A stretch of 49,737 nt of DNA from a bacterium (GCA_030432155.1 JAUIHQ010000004.1:1-49737); one strand, 5' to 3'; shown: positions 24,596-32,724, numbered from the stretch's first letter. The notes: generated by a model not told the origin, from the sequence alone. Numbers and translations are program-made.

Positions 24596-25771
24596 ATGCG
24601 GATTGCCCTGATAGCTCCGTACCCGACCAAGGGACGCATCCCCGGTGTACGTGCGGATCACGAACATCCTGCACCATGGATCGACGGGCTCGCCCGGGGC
24701 CTTCTCGAGGCAGGCGGGATCGAACTGCTGATCCTTTCCTATTATCGCGGCCTGCGAAAAACACACCGCTTGTCCGCGGACGGGATGGATCTGGTTTATG
24801 TCCCCAAGCATGAACCGTACCGCCTGGACCCACTTCTGCGCCACCGGCCCCAGCTCATCGCTTCCCGCCGGATCCTGAACGCATGGCAACCGGATCTCGT
24901 ACATGGATTCGGGACGGAAACCGGCCACGGCTATACCGCCGTGCACATGCCGTGGCCCTCGGTCGTCTTCATCCAGGGCATCATCGAACGGATTGCCACC
25001 GTCGAGCCGATGCCGAAACGAATCGAACGGTTTCTCGTCCGGAATGAACATATCGTTGTAAGGAATGCCGGCGTTCTCGTCGCGGAAAACCGCTTTGCTG
25101 AGACGTGGGCCCGCGGGATCAACCCCCACGCCGATATCCGGATCATTCCCCACGCAATGAACCGAGCATTTCTCGATACGGAACCGACGTACCGGGATCC
25201 GGTTATCCTGTTCGCCGGCAGATTGAGCCGGTTAAAAGGTGTCGATATCCTGCTCGAAGCATTTGCCCGAAGCCATGCATCGCTGCAGCTTCACCTTGCC
25301 GGCGAGGGTCCGGACCGAATGGCCTTGGAGCAGCAGGCGGTCAAACTCGGCGTGTCGGAGCGCATCCGTTTCCTTGGCCACATCCGTTCACGTGATCTGT
25401 TGAACGCCATGGAACATGCACGGGCCCTTGTGATTCCATCGCGGATGGACACCTCGCCCAATATCGTGACCGAAGCCCATGCCGCCGGACTGCCCGTAAT
25501 CGGCTCCCGCGCCGGGGGGATTCCCGAAATGATCGAGGATGGCGTGGACGGACGGCTGGTTGATCTCGAGGACCTGGATGGCCTGACGAAGGCCATGGAA
25601 TTATTCGGGTTGGATCCCGGTAAAGCGGCAATTGCGGGAGGTCAGGGCCGTACCAAGGTCAGCGTCCTGAACGACCCGCGACGAATTGCCGAACAGCACA
25701 TCACGCTGTATCGCGACCTGATCAGCCATGTCGCCTTCAATCCTCATCCTTCTGCCGGTACGACCGGTTGA
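24596..25771 (+). CDS. Family 4 (GT-B) glycosyltransferase
   Basis: This 391-residue retaining transferase has an N-terminal Rossmann domain (MRIALIAPYPTKGRIPGVRA), and its C-terminal domain holds the donor-binding motifs: VILFAGRLSRLKGVDILLEA, LHLAGEGPD, RIRFLGHI, VIPSRMDTSPNIVTEAHAAG and GGIPEMIEDGVDG. The E-x7-E motif is represented by SPNIVTEAHAAGLPVIGSRA. It should extend or decorate the surface glycan on the cytoplasmic side. It ends within the convergent rsgA gene (35-base tail-to-tail overlap) and closes the glycan locus. The intergenic repeat and its own predicted promoter set it apart from the main operon. Confidence 0.9.
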   Translation: MRIALIAPYPTKGRIPGVRADHEHPAPWIDGLARGLLEAGGIELLILSYYRGLRKTHRLSADGMDLVYVPKHEPYRLDPLLRHRPQLIASRRILNAWQPDLVHGFGTETGHGYTAVHMPWPSVVFIQGIIERIATVEPMPKRIERFLVRNEHIVVRNAGVLVAENRFAETWARGINPHADIRIIPHAMNRAFLDTEPTYRDPVILFAGRLSRLKGVDILLEAFARSHASLQLHLAGEGPDRMALEQQAVKLGVSERIRFLGHIRSRDLLNAMEHARALVIPSRMDTSPNIVTEAHAAGLPVIGSRAGGIPEMIEDGVDGRLVDLEDLDGLTKAMELFGLDPGKAAIAGGQGRTKVSVLNDPRRIAEQHITLYRDLISHVAFNPHPSAGTTG

Positions 25772-26846
25772 AGTTTCTCATCTGTCGCTTCTCTTCCCGC
25801 TTTCGGTCTTTCCTTGCCTGGTCCTTCAGGCGTGATGCAAGGGCTTCCTGTTCCTTGCGCAGCTCCCGGTACTGCCCGTAGGCGGCGGAATCGATGCTTC
25901 CCGCCTCCACCGCGGCCCTTACCGCACATCCCGGTTCGTCACCGTGGCCGCAGTCGCGGAAACGGCACGTTGCGGCCAGGGCGGCAATCTCGGGAAAGGC
26001 GGCGTCGAGGTCGTCCTCCACCGCGATGAGCTGCAGCTCGCGGATCCCCGGGGTATCGATCATCCACCCTCGATCCGGAATCTCGATCAGCTCCCGGGTT
26101 ACCGTGGTGTGACGGCCCCTCCGGTCTTCCTCCCTCACATCCCCCACCGACTGCCTCGTCTCTCCGAGAATCCGGTTCACCAGGGACGATTTTCCCACAC
26201 CGGACATGCCGACGAAGACAAGGGTCGACCCGGGCTCGGCCAGCGCCAGCAAACGGTCCAACCCCTCGCCGGTCTCCGCGGACACGACCATCGCCGGGAT
26301 ATGCGGAAATGCCTCCTTCAACGCTCCGGTCGCCATCGCTCCGCCGTCATCGGACAGATCCACCTTGTTCACAAGAAACACGGGATCGGTATGTCCCGAC
26401 TTCGCGAGGGTTACAAACCGCTGGAGTCGCGGAACCAGAAAGGAGCGCCCGCCATCGAGGGCGCTGACGATCAACAGTTTCGTCAGGTTGGCGGCGAGTA
26501 CCTGCTCTTCCCCGGTACGCCCCGCCACTTTTCGGCCAAGATGATTCCGCCGGGGAAGCCGATGGTGAATCACCAGATCATCGGTGTCTTCCCGGCGCTC
26601 AACCGCCACCCAGTCTCCGGTCACCGGAATGGCCGCCGGATCCTTTGCCCGGTGCCGGAACCGTCCGGCAAGATGCGCCTGCTCTTCGCCGGCATCGGTC
26701 AGCACGATGAAGTGACGCCGCGAAGTGCCGGCGATGCGGGCCGGGAACCATTGCGGTTCATTCAGCGCATCCATTTCCGCCTGCCACTCGTCGTCCCAAC
26801 CCAGTTGACGCATTCGGTTCATGATGGTGTAAAGCGGCGCCATCAT
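25737..26846 (-). CDS. rsgA: Ribosome small-subunit-dependent GTPase A
   Basis: RsgA helps late maturation of the 30S subunit and is a circularly permuted GTPase. The permuted motif order is visible: G4 NKVD (160-163), G5-like SAETGEGL, then G1 GMSGVGKS (213-220), the RHTTV switch (246-250) and G3 DTPG (264-267). The N-terminal OB domain spans about residues 35-105 and the C-terminal zinc site is Cys294, Cys299, His301 and Cys307. The 369-residue length and the basic tail (KDRKREEKRQMRNF) are normal. Several in-frame ATGs lie at the N terminus (residues 1, 2, 9, 12), so the exact start is uncertain by about 11 codons. It overlaps the convergent GT4 gene by 35 bases. Confidence 0.94.
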   Translation of the reverse strand: MMAPLYTIMNRMRQLGWDDEWQAEMDALNEPQWFPARIAGTSRRHFIVLTDAGEEQAHLAGRFRHRAKDPAAIPVTGDWVAVERREDTDDLVIHHRLPRRNHLGRKVAGRTGEEQVLAANLTKLLIVSALDGGRSFLVPRLQRFVTLAKSGHTDPVFLVNKVDLSDDGGAMATGALKEAFPHIPAMVVSAETGEGLDRLLALAEPGSTLVFVGMSGVGKSSLVNRILGETRQSVGDVREEDRRGRHTTVTRELIEIPDRGWMIDTPGIRELQLIAVEDDLDAAFPEIAALAATCRFRDCGHGDEPGCAVRAAVEAGSIDSAAYGQYRELRKEQEALASRLKDQARKDRKREEKRQMRNFNRSYRQKDED

Positions 26847-26936
26847 AAGCTGTTCACATCCACCATGGGCAACTTTTCTTTACCTTTCCATCCAAGTCAG
26901 GGTATGGATGCTGAAACCAATAAGGAGCCGGATACG

Positions 26937-27986
26937 ATGCCATTTTCCCGAATATTCAACAGGACCGCCCCCGCCGCGGGGATTCTCACGCTGCTCTCAA
27001 CCGGGGTTTTCGCCGGAATGGAAAGCGGACGGTATATCGACGAAGGCAAATCCTTCACCATCCGCCTCAGCGCGGGCCAGCTTGACGGGGTGCAGGGCTC
27101 GGTCGAGGAAACCAAGCGGGCGGGAACACCGGAGGTCACGGACGAAGGCCGTTTTCTCGAGACCTATACATTTGAAGAGTTGGGCTTCGGCGACTCCTTT
27201 GCCTCCTTCGGAATCGAGCTGGAGCAGCAGTGGCAGTATGTGACCCTGCACCTCGATGTGAAATACGCCAGCCTCGATGCAAGCTCGGTGGCAAGGCGCG
27301 ATTATGCCATCGGCGTCGAGGATATTGAGTTCGAAGGCGAATCCTACGACTACATGCTGATCCCGGACGGGCAGCCGTTCGACGCGGAAATGGACACCCT
27401 GATTGCGGATCTCAAGTTCCGGATCACCCCGTTTCATTTTGAATCCGAAGACCGCTATGTTTCCTTCAGCCCGTGGGTCGTCCTCGGCATTTATGCCCTT
27501 GCCGGGGATTTCACCGTGGATGCCGGTCCCGCCCAGGGTACGACCCTCTACGAGGCCGATCCTTTTGTTTACGTGATCGGCGGTAAGGGAGAGGGCACCG
27601 CGGCCGCGGCCATGCCGCAGATCGGCGCGGGCGGCGAGTTGCGGTTCGGGCTGTGGGAGATGAACTACGACCGGGCGGAACTGGTGCTGCAGGGCGAGTT
27701 CACCTGGATGGATGTCTCGGCCCGCACCGGCGATTTCGGAATCAGCTCCCGGAACGAAAAGAACATCGATACCTACTTCTTCACCTACGACCTCTCGGCC
27801 CAGCTCGAACTGCCGATGTCCGACGAGCTCGACCTGGTCTTCGGCGTCGGATACGAACACATGGAAGTGGAAGCCGACATCGTCGCCGACCGCCTCGCCC
27901 CCGGCGAAACCACCACCGAGAAGTACGACAAGTTCGTCTCCATGGAGATGGACAGCTATTACGTGTTCGGCGGGGTGAAATTCTGA
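26937..27986 (+). CDS. Putative outer-membrane beta-barrel protein
   Basis: This 349-residue exported protein has a signal peptide (GILTLLSTGVFAG). The rest is built of alternating amphipathic strands with short turns, for example GIELEQQWQYVTLHLDVKYA, YVSFSPWVVLGIYALAGDF, GGELRFGLWEMNYDRAELVL and LDLVFGVGYEHMEVEADIV. It ends in an aromatic residue (YYVFGGVKF), typical of outer-membrane barrels. I do not recognise a specific family, and a role in transport or surface structure is open. The start at 26937 is set by an AAGGAG site nine bases upstream; earlier in-frame ATGs lack one. It stands alone between rsgA and a 200-base gap. Confidence 0.7.
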   Translation: MPFSRIFNRTAPAAGILTLLSTGVFAGMESGRYIDEGKSFTIRLSAGQLDGVQGSVEETKRAGTPEVTDEGRFLETYTFEELGFGDSFASFGIELEQQWQYVTLHLDVKYASLDASSVARRDYAIGVEDIEFEGESYDYMLIPDGQPFDAEMDTLIADLKFRITPFHFESEDRYVSFSPWVVLGIYALAGDFTVDAGPAQGTTLYEADPFVYVIGGKGEGTAAAAMPQIGAGGELRFGLWEMNYDRAELVLQGEFTWMDVSARTGDFGISSRNEKNIDTYFFTYDLSAQLELPMSDELDLVFGVGYEHMEVEADIVADRLAPGETTTEKYDKFVSMEMDSYYVFGGVKF

Positions 27987-28061
27987 ACGCCCCTCGGTGC
28001 GGGCGGAACGGACATTCTTTCATCCAACCAGCCACCAGATCCCCTCTACCGCAGGGTGACT

Positions 28062-28084
28062 CCGCGATCGTGGAGACGGGGTGG
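28062..28084. repeat. 23-nt motif shared with the 47092 region
   Basis: The 23 bases match 47092-47114 at 20 positions, including an identical GGAGACGGGGTGG core. An imperfect CCCCTC...GGAGACGGGG stem-loop surrounds it. The rest of 27987-28188 shows no gene. Confidence 0.5.
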
Positions 28085-28188
28085 ATTGCCGGGTTTCAAT
28101 GAACCGTCCACCGGATGGGGCAGGATGATGGACCGGGTTGCCTGTCCGTCAGCGGGATGGGTGAAGATGAGCGGTACTCAAGATACCG

Positions 28189-28539
28189 TCAACGGCGGCG
28201 ACCCGCGCGGTTCCAGGCATAGAGAACGACACCGATCATCGTCATCAGCGGCGTGAAGTGGGTCATGGGCATCGCGCAGTAGATCCCGCAAACCACCGCG
28301 GATACAAATACCGCCCAGGACGGGGACCTGTTTCGCGATGAAAGCCATCCGCCGGCCAGGGCGCCCATGGCCAGGCCGGCGGGGCCCATGGAGACAAGAT
28401 CGATGATATCGATGATCGCCCCGAACAGAATCGGGTTGATGCCCGCGGAACCGGGGCGCGGGGGCGGCCGCCTGGGCCCGGCCTTGTCATCCTCGGGGGG
28501 GAGAACCTCCGGCTCGAGAACTTCATCCTGCTGCGGCAT
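28189..28539 (-). CDS. Small membrane protein of unknown function
   Basis: I do not recognise this 116-residue protein. It has an acidic, proline-rich N-terminal part (EVLEPEVLPPEDD, RRPPPRPG), then three hydrophobic stretches (ILFGAIIDIIDLVSMG, GLAMGALAGGWL and WAVFVSAVVCGIYCAMP to MIGVVLYAWN) and a basic end (RAGRRR). It is probably an inner-membrane protein. The ATG at 28539 overlaps the stop of the thioredoxin-SHD1 gene (TGATG), so the two are coupled on the minus strand. The coupling suggests a functional link to the exported thioredoxin, but nothing in the sequence defines it. Confidence 0.65.
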   Translation of the reverse strand: MPQQDEVLEPEVLPPEDDKAGPRRPPPRPGSAGINPILFGAIIDIIDLVSMGPAGLAMGALAGGWLSSRNRSPSWAVFVSAVVCGIYCAMPMTHFTPLMTMIGVVLYAWNRAGRRR

Positions 28540-29201
28540 CAAAGGGCTCGGATCGAACGCAGAAATTCCTGGTCACCCTCGGACAACGAATCGATGCCGA
28601 TCTTCATGGTGCGTCCGTCCTGGGTTTGCAGGGTGACGGAGTAACCGATCCGCTGCACATAGCGGGCCTCCACCGTGTTGCCGCTGGCCGAAGTCCAGGT
28701 ACGGAATCCGCCGGCCGGGCCGGCCGTATCGCCGGCTGAGGGGCCTTGGGGCTTCACCTTGCTTCGGTGGGGCTGGATGATCTCTTCAAGGTGTTCCACA
28801 TAGGCTTCCGCGCCCCCGGCTTTGTAACCGGTCTTGCCGATCACATTCTCATCCGGATCGAGCAGGATGATCGTGGGATACCCGCGTATGCCATGCTTCT
28901 GCTTGAGCTTCTCATTCTGATCTCGGGTTTTGGACGAAAGGCTTTTGCCGTGGGGAAAGTCCACTTCGACCGGAATCAGGTTGTCTTTGGCAAACGACTT
29001 GAACTCAGACTTGCTGAACACTTCGTTGTCGAGCTTGATACACCACCCGCACCAGTCGGATCCGGTGAAATCAAGGAACAGAAACTTGCCCTCGGCCTTG
29101 GCCTGGGCCACGGCGTCCTCGTAATCGTCGGTCCAGAGACCGGCCAGGGCCGGCGCAGCGGCGGCCAGTCCGGCGATGAATATGAATGGGAGTGCTTTCA
29201 T
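28539..29201 (-). CDS. Exported thioredoxin-fold protein with C-terminal SHD1 domain
   Basis: This 220-residue protein starts with a clear signal peptide (LPFIFIAGLAAAAPALA). A thioredoxin-7 type domain follows, with active site CGWC (Cys51, Cys54), PVEVDFPHG and the cis-proline region GIRGYPTIILLD. After a Ser/Pro/Gly linker, residues from about 167 (FRTWTSASGNTVEARYV to GIDSLSEGDQEFL) form an SHD1 domain. SHD1 is a small beta domain frequent in Planctomycetes and Verrucomicrobiota exported proteins and is named for its likeness to a yeast Sla1 domain. The product should act as a periplasmic disulfide reductase or oxidase with a binding module. A consensus-like promoter lies directly upstream. 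Confidence 0.82.
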   Translation of the reverse strand: MKALPFIFIAGLAAAAPALAGLWTDDYEDAVAQAKAEGKFLFLDFTGSDWCGWCIKLDNEVFSKSEFKSFAKDNLIPVEVDFPHGKSLSSKTRDQNEKLKQKHGIRGYPTIILLDPDENVIGKTGYKAGGAEAYVEHLEEIIQPHRSKVKPQGPSAGDTAGPAGGFRTWTSASGNTVEARYVQRIGYSVTLQTQDGRTMKIGIDSLSEGDQEFLRSIRAL

Positions 29202-29207
29202 GCTTTT

Positions 29208-29236
29208 ATTGTACTCTTTTCCGGACCCTGTGTCAC
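29208..29236 (-). promoter_or_regulatory. Promoter of the thioredoxin-SHD1 gene, predicted leaderless
   Basis: On the minus strand, GTGACA (29236-29231), a 17-base spacer and TACAAT (29213-29208) precede the ATG at 29201 by exactly six bases (AAAAGC). There is no Shine-Dalgarno sequence, so the mRNA probably starts at the initiation codon. Confidence 0.55.
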
Positions 29237-29288
29237 GAGCAAGACGGGGATTGCCTCAGCGTGCTGGGCCTGTACACAATGGCGGTTC

Positions 29289-30095
29289 ATGACCCGACGT
29301 TCTACAGGCCGATTCGGACGATTTTCCGCGGCGGCGCAGACGTATCACGATGCTGCGGCCGTTCAGCGGGCGGTGGCGGGCCGTACGCTGGCCCTCATCC
29401 CGAAGGCGTTTCAGCCGTCCCGGATCCTGGATGCCGGGTGCGGCACCGGCCAGTTCACGGAGAAGCTGCACGATGCTTTTCCTCTGGCCGAGATCGAGGC
29501 CGTGGATGCCGCGGGCGCGATGATTGAAGAGGCGGCCCGGCGCCTTCCCCATGCCCGGATTTCCTGGAGAACCACCGACCTTACCGACTTCCGGGCTTCC
29601 CGGCCGTTTGACCTGGTGGCCAGCAGCTCATCCCTGCACTGGGTGGATCCGGTCGAGGCGGGCCTGTCTGCGCTGATCCGCGCCATGGAGCCGCAGGGGA
29701 TGATGGTTGTTTCCGTCATGACCGAGGGAACGCTCGGCGAGCTCCATGCCGCACGCTGCATCGCCGCCCCCGACAATCCCCCCCGGATGCGGATGCTTCC
29801 CGCACGGGTCTGGCTCGATCGTATCAAGATGCTGGGGCTGGAGATTCTCGATTCCCGGGAGGAAACCGAAACCGTCTACATGGAGACCACCGCCGACCTG
29901 CTGGACATGCTCCGGCGGCAGGGGGTAACCGGGGGCAACCTATCCCAGGGCCTGAAGCCGCTGACCCGAACCGACATCCGTAACCTGATCACCGCGTACG
30001 AGAATCGGTTTCGGACGCCCAAGGGCATTCCGGCCTCTTTTCGCCCCCTCTATATTCTTGCCCGTCGCCGGGCCCGCCAGTGCGCGAGCCCGTGA
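29289..30095 (+). CDS. BioC-like class I methyltransferase
   Basis: This 268-residue SAM-dependent methyltransferase resembles malonyl-ACP O-methyltransferase BioC, the first enzyme of pimeloyl synthesis for biotin. Visible are the opening GRFSAAAQTYHDAAAVQR, motif I ILDAGCGTGQFTEKL, IEAVDAAGAMIEEA, the BioC-like FDLVASSSSLHWV and the late LLDMLRRQGVTGGN. No other bio genes are in the window, so a role in biotin synthesis is supported by sequence alone. The start is the ATG at 29289; the frame is open further upstream, but that part runs antisense to the thioredoxin gene. A possible promoter TTGCCT (29251) and TACACA (29273) would leave a very short leader. The 3' end overlaps the convergent cytochrome-like gene by 46 bases. 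Confidence 0.75.
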   Translation: MTRRSTGRFGRFSAAAQTYHDAAAVQRAVAGRTLALIPKAFQPSRILDAGCGTGQFTEKLHDAFPLAEIEAVDAAGAMIEEAARRLPHARISWRTTDLTDFRASRPFDLVASSSSLHWVDPVEAGLSALIRAMEPQGMMVVSVMTEGTLGELHAARCIAAPDNPPRMRMLPARVWLDRIKMLGLEILDSREETETVYMETTADLLDMLRRQGVTGGNLSQGLKPLTRTDIRNLITAYENRFRTPKGIPASFRPLYILARRRARQCASP

Positions 30096-30493
30096 ACGGT
30101 CATACCGACGATCCACAGGATGGAGGTCGCGAGGTGCAGCACAATCCACGCCTTACGCCAGCCGTCGGAAACCGACACCTGAATCAGGTACCCCGAAAGG
30201 ATCATCGGCGCGGCGAGAACGACAAGGGTCCAGCCCGATCCCCGGCCCTCGCGGACACGGGTTGACAGGTACGGGAAGGCGTGATTCCACGCATAGATGC
30301 CGAGCAGGAAAACAACCGGAGGCGCCGACAGAACATGCAGGTGCAGCATGTCGGATTGCCAGGGATGGTTTACGACCGCAAACGGATCATCCGATGTCAT
30401 GAAATACAACATGACCGCGAGGAGGATGCCGCTTACGGCCAGAAGAGCCTGGGCGGCATACATAACCAGGTGAAGGACTCGGGTCGGCATCAT
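30050..30493 (-). CDS. Four-helix membrane protein, probable cytochrome b561-like/DUF4405-type
   Basis: This 147-residue protein has four hydrophobic helices: VLHLVMYAAQALLAVSGILL, HVLSAPPVVFLLGIYAW, WTLVVLAAPMILSGYLIQV and WIVLHLATSILWIVGMTVHG. Histidines lie at matching depths on helices 2 and 4 (His53, His71, His120, His134, with His8 and His138 at the edges). This is the pattern of small di-haem b561-type cytochromes that move electrons across the inner membrane. It lies 11 bases after the FMN-binding protein gene and is probably in its operon with the porin gene. Haem binding is inferred from histidine placement. The gene overlaps the convergent methyltransferase gene. Confidence 0.65.
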   Translation of the reverse strand: MMPTRVLHLVMYAAQALLAVSGILLAVMLYFMTSDDPFAVVNHPWQSDMLHLHVLSAPPVVFLLGIYAWNHAFPYLSTRVREGRGSGWTLVVLAAPMILSGYLIQVSVSDGWRKAWIVLHLATSILWIVGMTVHGLAHWRARRRARI

Positions 30494-30504
30494 GATTACC
30501 AGCC

Positions 30505-31044
30505 TTACTCGCGGATCACCTGGTCCACGGCCAGAATGCGCCGGACCGCAAGGGTGGTTGCCCGGGCGGTAAGCGTGGCTCCGGTGATGCCGTCTATGCC
30601 ACGACCGAGGGCAAGCTCGTGGCCCAGGGCGCGACCCCGGAATTGCTCATACCAGGCATCCCGGGCGAGGTACTCCATCGGTTCATGAAACGACAGCACC
30701 CTCACATCCGCAACTCGACCTGTGTCATCCACCGCAACCATCAGGACTTCCGGCAGTGTGCGAACGCGATGCTTCTCGAGATACACGCGCGTTCCCCGAT
30801 TCGCACCGTCGGAAACATCGTACGCATAGTATATGGCGGAAGGAAGCTGCGAGCCCGCGAGTTCCTCCGCCCGTTCCACCTGCCGGTCATCCAGAAAAAG
30901 CGTGACTCGTTCCGGTTCGACGCCCGGCGCAATCTCCCTGAGCGCATCGTCCAGGGACTGAAGCGTACGGGCATGGGCTGCCGGCATCATGCCGGCAGCC
31001 CACAGAAATAGCATCGCTCGAAACAGCGGTCGGTTAAAAGACAT
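30505..31044 (-). CDS. Exported FMN-binding protein (NqrC/RnfG-type covalent flavin site)
   Basis: This 179-residue protein has a signal peptide (PLFRAMLFLWAAGMMPAAHA) and an FMN-binding domain ending in DGITGATLTA. Thr159 is the residue expected to carry FMN through a phosphoester bond, attached by an ApbE flavin transferase (not in this window). The family includes NqrC, RnfG and stand-alone periplasmic carriers that relay electrons. The ATG at 31044 lies inside the 3' end of the porin gene (11-base overlap); an earlier in-frame start at 31128 would sit deep in the porin. The neighbouring four-helix cytochrome b-like protein is a natural electron donor, so the pair could feed an extracytoplasmic acceptor. 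Confidence 0.83.
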   Translation of the reverse strand: MSFNRPLFRAMLFLWAAGMMPAAHARTLQSLDDALREIAPGVEPERVTLFLDDRQVERAEELAGSQLPSAIYYAYDVSDGANRGTRVYLEKHRVRTLPEVLMVAVDDTGRVADVRVLSFHEPMEYLARDAWYEQFRGRALGHELALGRGIDGITGATLTARATTLAVRRILAVDQVIRE

Positions 31045-32287
31045 AGCCCATCGCGAGGTTGAGCTGATCTTCCCCTGTGCCGGCCTCGTTGTCATAGAAC
31101 TGGTAGTCCGCTTTGAATACGATCTCATCGAGCGGCTTATAATTCACGCCGACGGTTATGACTTCCACATCATTCTCTCCGCTTTCCGCGAATCCGGCAG
31201 GAACGGAGTCCTGCGTATCATAAGCTTCATACCGGATGAACGGGATGACCTGGGTTTCTCCGCTATCAACCTCGTTGAGAATGTTGTAGCCGGCCTCGAC
31301 GTACCAACCGAACATGTCCTCCCCGACCGCGGATATCTCCGAATCCAATGCGCCCTCTTCGGCGTTCAGGCGGCTCAACGCCGCGGCATCATCAACCTCC
31401 GCTTTGACAACCACGCTCCGGAACTGGAACCCGCGGTAGCGCCAGTCGATATGCCCCTCAAGAATGGTGGTGGTGATATCGAGATCGAGATCCTGACCCT
31501 GGTCCCCGTAGTAGCCCGAGCCGCCGATCAGCAGACCGTCGGCCGGCTTCCAGTCGAGCCGCAGAATGCCGGAAAAGTCATCCGCCTTGGCTTCCGAACC
31601 CTTTTGGCGGCCGCCCCGGAGTCCCGATGAGGAGAACTCCTCCCCTTCCAGGCTGGTAACGGCATAGGCCTTGTAACTGAAATCCCCGATGTCGCCGAAG
31701 ATCCCGACCCCGTTCTCCCGCCAGGTGGACGGGATGATGCGGGTTTCGATGTCCGGACGCCGGGCGCTGAGGAACGTCGTCGGTTCATGAAGCTCACTGA
31801 TCAGCCCCATGGGAATCAAGAGCAGACCGGCACGCAGGTTCAGCTCCTCGCGGGCCAGGTAATCGATGTAGGCAAATTCAACCGAAACCGACCCCTCTTC
31901 CGACGTCGATGCGTGCTCGAATTCAAATTCCGTATTCAACACCCATTGATCGGAGAACTTGTATCCCACGTAGAGAATGGCGCGGAGGAAATCGAACTCA
32001 TCCGTGGAATCGCCATCGAAATTCTGATACAGCGCCTCGCCGTACCCCCCAATGGAGAGCCCCTGCTCCTTGCGATAAACCTTGGAGGCCGCGGGCGAAA
32101 GCCCGTGTATGGATTCCGCCGGCGGCAGGTAAATTTCACCGAACACATCCTTCTGCCGCTCCTCGGTCAGCAGTTCCACCTTACGCTCCAACTCGGCAAT
32201 TCGTTCTTCCTGAGATTCCTGAGCCCATACACTTGCAGGGCCGACACCAAGGGCCATCGCCGCGGCGAACAACATCCATCGATTCAT
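31034..32287 (-). CDS. Outer-membrane porin with N-terminal coiled coil
   Basis: This 417-residue protein has a signal peptide (MLFAAAMALGVGPASVWA), a short coiled coil (ERIAELERKVELLTEERQK) and a beta-barrel of about 16 amphipathic strands (for example WVLNTEFEFEHA, FRSVVVKAEV, VFKADYQFYDN) ending in the barrel-targeting aromatic terminus LNLAMGYVF. The arrangement resembles phosphate-selective or general porins with a periplasmic coiled-coil head. The substrate is unknown. A strong ribosome site (AAAGGAGG) and a promoter-like sequence lie upstream. The FMN-binding protein gene starts within its last 11 bases, so the three genes down to 30050 are very likely co-transcribed. Confidence 0.8.
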   Translation of the reverse strand: MNRWMLFAAAMALGVGPASVWAQESQEERIAELERKVELLTEERQKDVFGEIYLPPAESIHGLSPAASKVYRKEQGLSIGGYGEALYQNFDGDSTDEFDFLRAILYVGYKFSDQWVLNTEFEFEHASTSEEGSVSVEFAYIDYLAREELNLRAGLLLIPMGLISELHEPTTFLSARRPDIETRIIPSTWRENGVGIFGDIGDFSYKAYAVTSLEGEEFSSSGLRGGRQKGSEAKADDFSGILRLDWKPADGLLIGGSGYYGDQGQDLDLDITTTILEGHIDWRYRGFQFRSVVVKAEVDDAAALSRLNAEEGALDSEISAVGEDMFGWYVEAGYNILNEVDSGETQVIPFIRYEAYDTQDSVPAGFAESGENDVEVITVGVNYKPLDEIVFKADYQFYDNEAGTGEDQLNLAMGYVF

Positions 32288-32328
32288 CTACATCCTCCTT
32301 TGTTTATAACAGTCAACACGAAGGCGCA

Positions 32329-32356
32329 TAAATATACCATCGGGTTTATATGTCAA
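32329..32356 (-). promoter_or_regulatory. Candidate promoter of the porin-FMN-cytochrome operon
   Basis: On the minus strand, TTGACA (32356-32351), a 16-base spacer and TATTTA (32334-32329) give a predicted leader of about 35 bases before the porin ATG at 32287. The overlapping TATATT gives a 14-base spacer and is less likely. Confidence 0.45.
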
Positions 32357-32362
32357 ACAAAA

Positions 32363-32724
32363 AGCCGGCCGTAGTTTCGGTTTTCGATCCCGGAGGCCGG
32401 CGCCTGATAATCACCTGTCCCTGTAAGAGTAGCCGGCCGTAGTTTCGGTTTTCGAAATTAAATCACCTGTCCCCAGTTTCTAAACGGCCAGACCCGCGCA
32501 AGCAACGGACTCGAAAAAAGGCTGCATCCACCTATACCACAACAGCTTACTTCAAATGCAAGGGTCATCGGATATTCACCTGTCCCCAGTCAGACAGCCC
32601 TGTCCCCAGTCAGACAGCCTTGTCCCTGATAAACAACCAAGTACCTGTCCCCCTTTGACCCGTCCCACAATGTTCCTGTCCCTTGTGGCTCTTGTGGCTT
32701 TCCCACAAAGTGCCTGTCCCTTAT
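32363..32724. repeat. Degenerate REP-like region with CCTGTCCC units
   Basis: A perfect 25-base direct repeat (starts AGCCGGCCGTAG) lies at 32363-32387 and 32431-32455. After it come about eight CCTGTCCC-type units (one CTTGTCCC), including a 20-base tandem unit at 32581-32600 and 32601-32620. GGGACAGG units of this kind accompany REP-associated transposase genes in other genomes, but no transposase is present here. The rest of 32288-32796 contains only the porin leader and promoter on the left and about 70 bases before the thioesterase on the right. Confidence 0.65.

Noticed and set aside
24382-24639. Minus-strand open frame across the inverted heptamers
   Set aside because: It overlaps the repeat and both flanking genes' ends, and its peptide reflects the repeat units.
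32363-32455. Two 25-base repeats as a CRISPR array
   Set aside because: Only two copies, a 43-base gap, no further units and no cas genes nearby.
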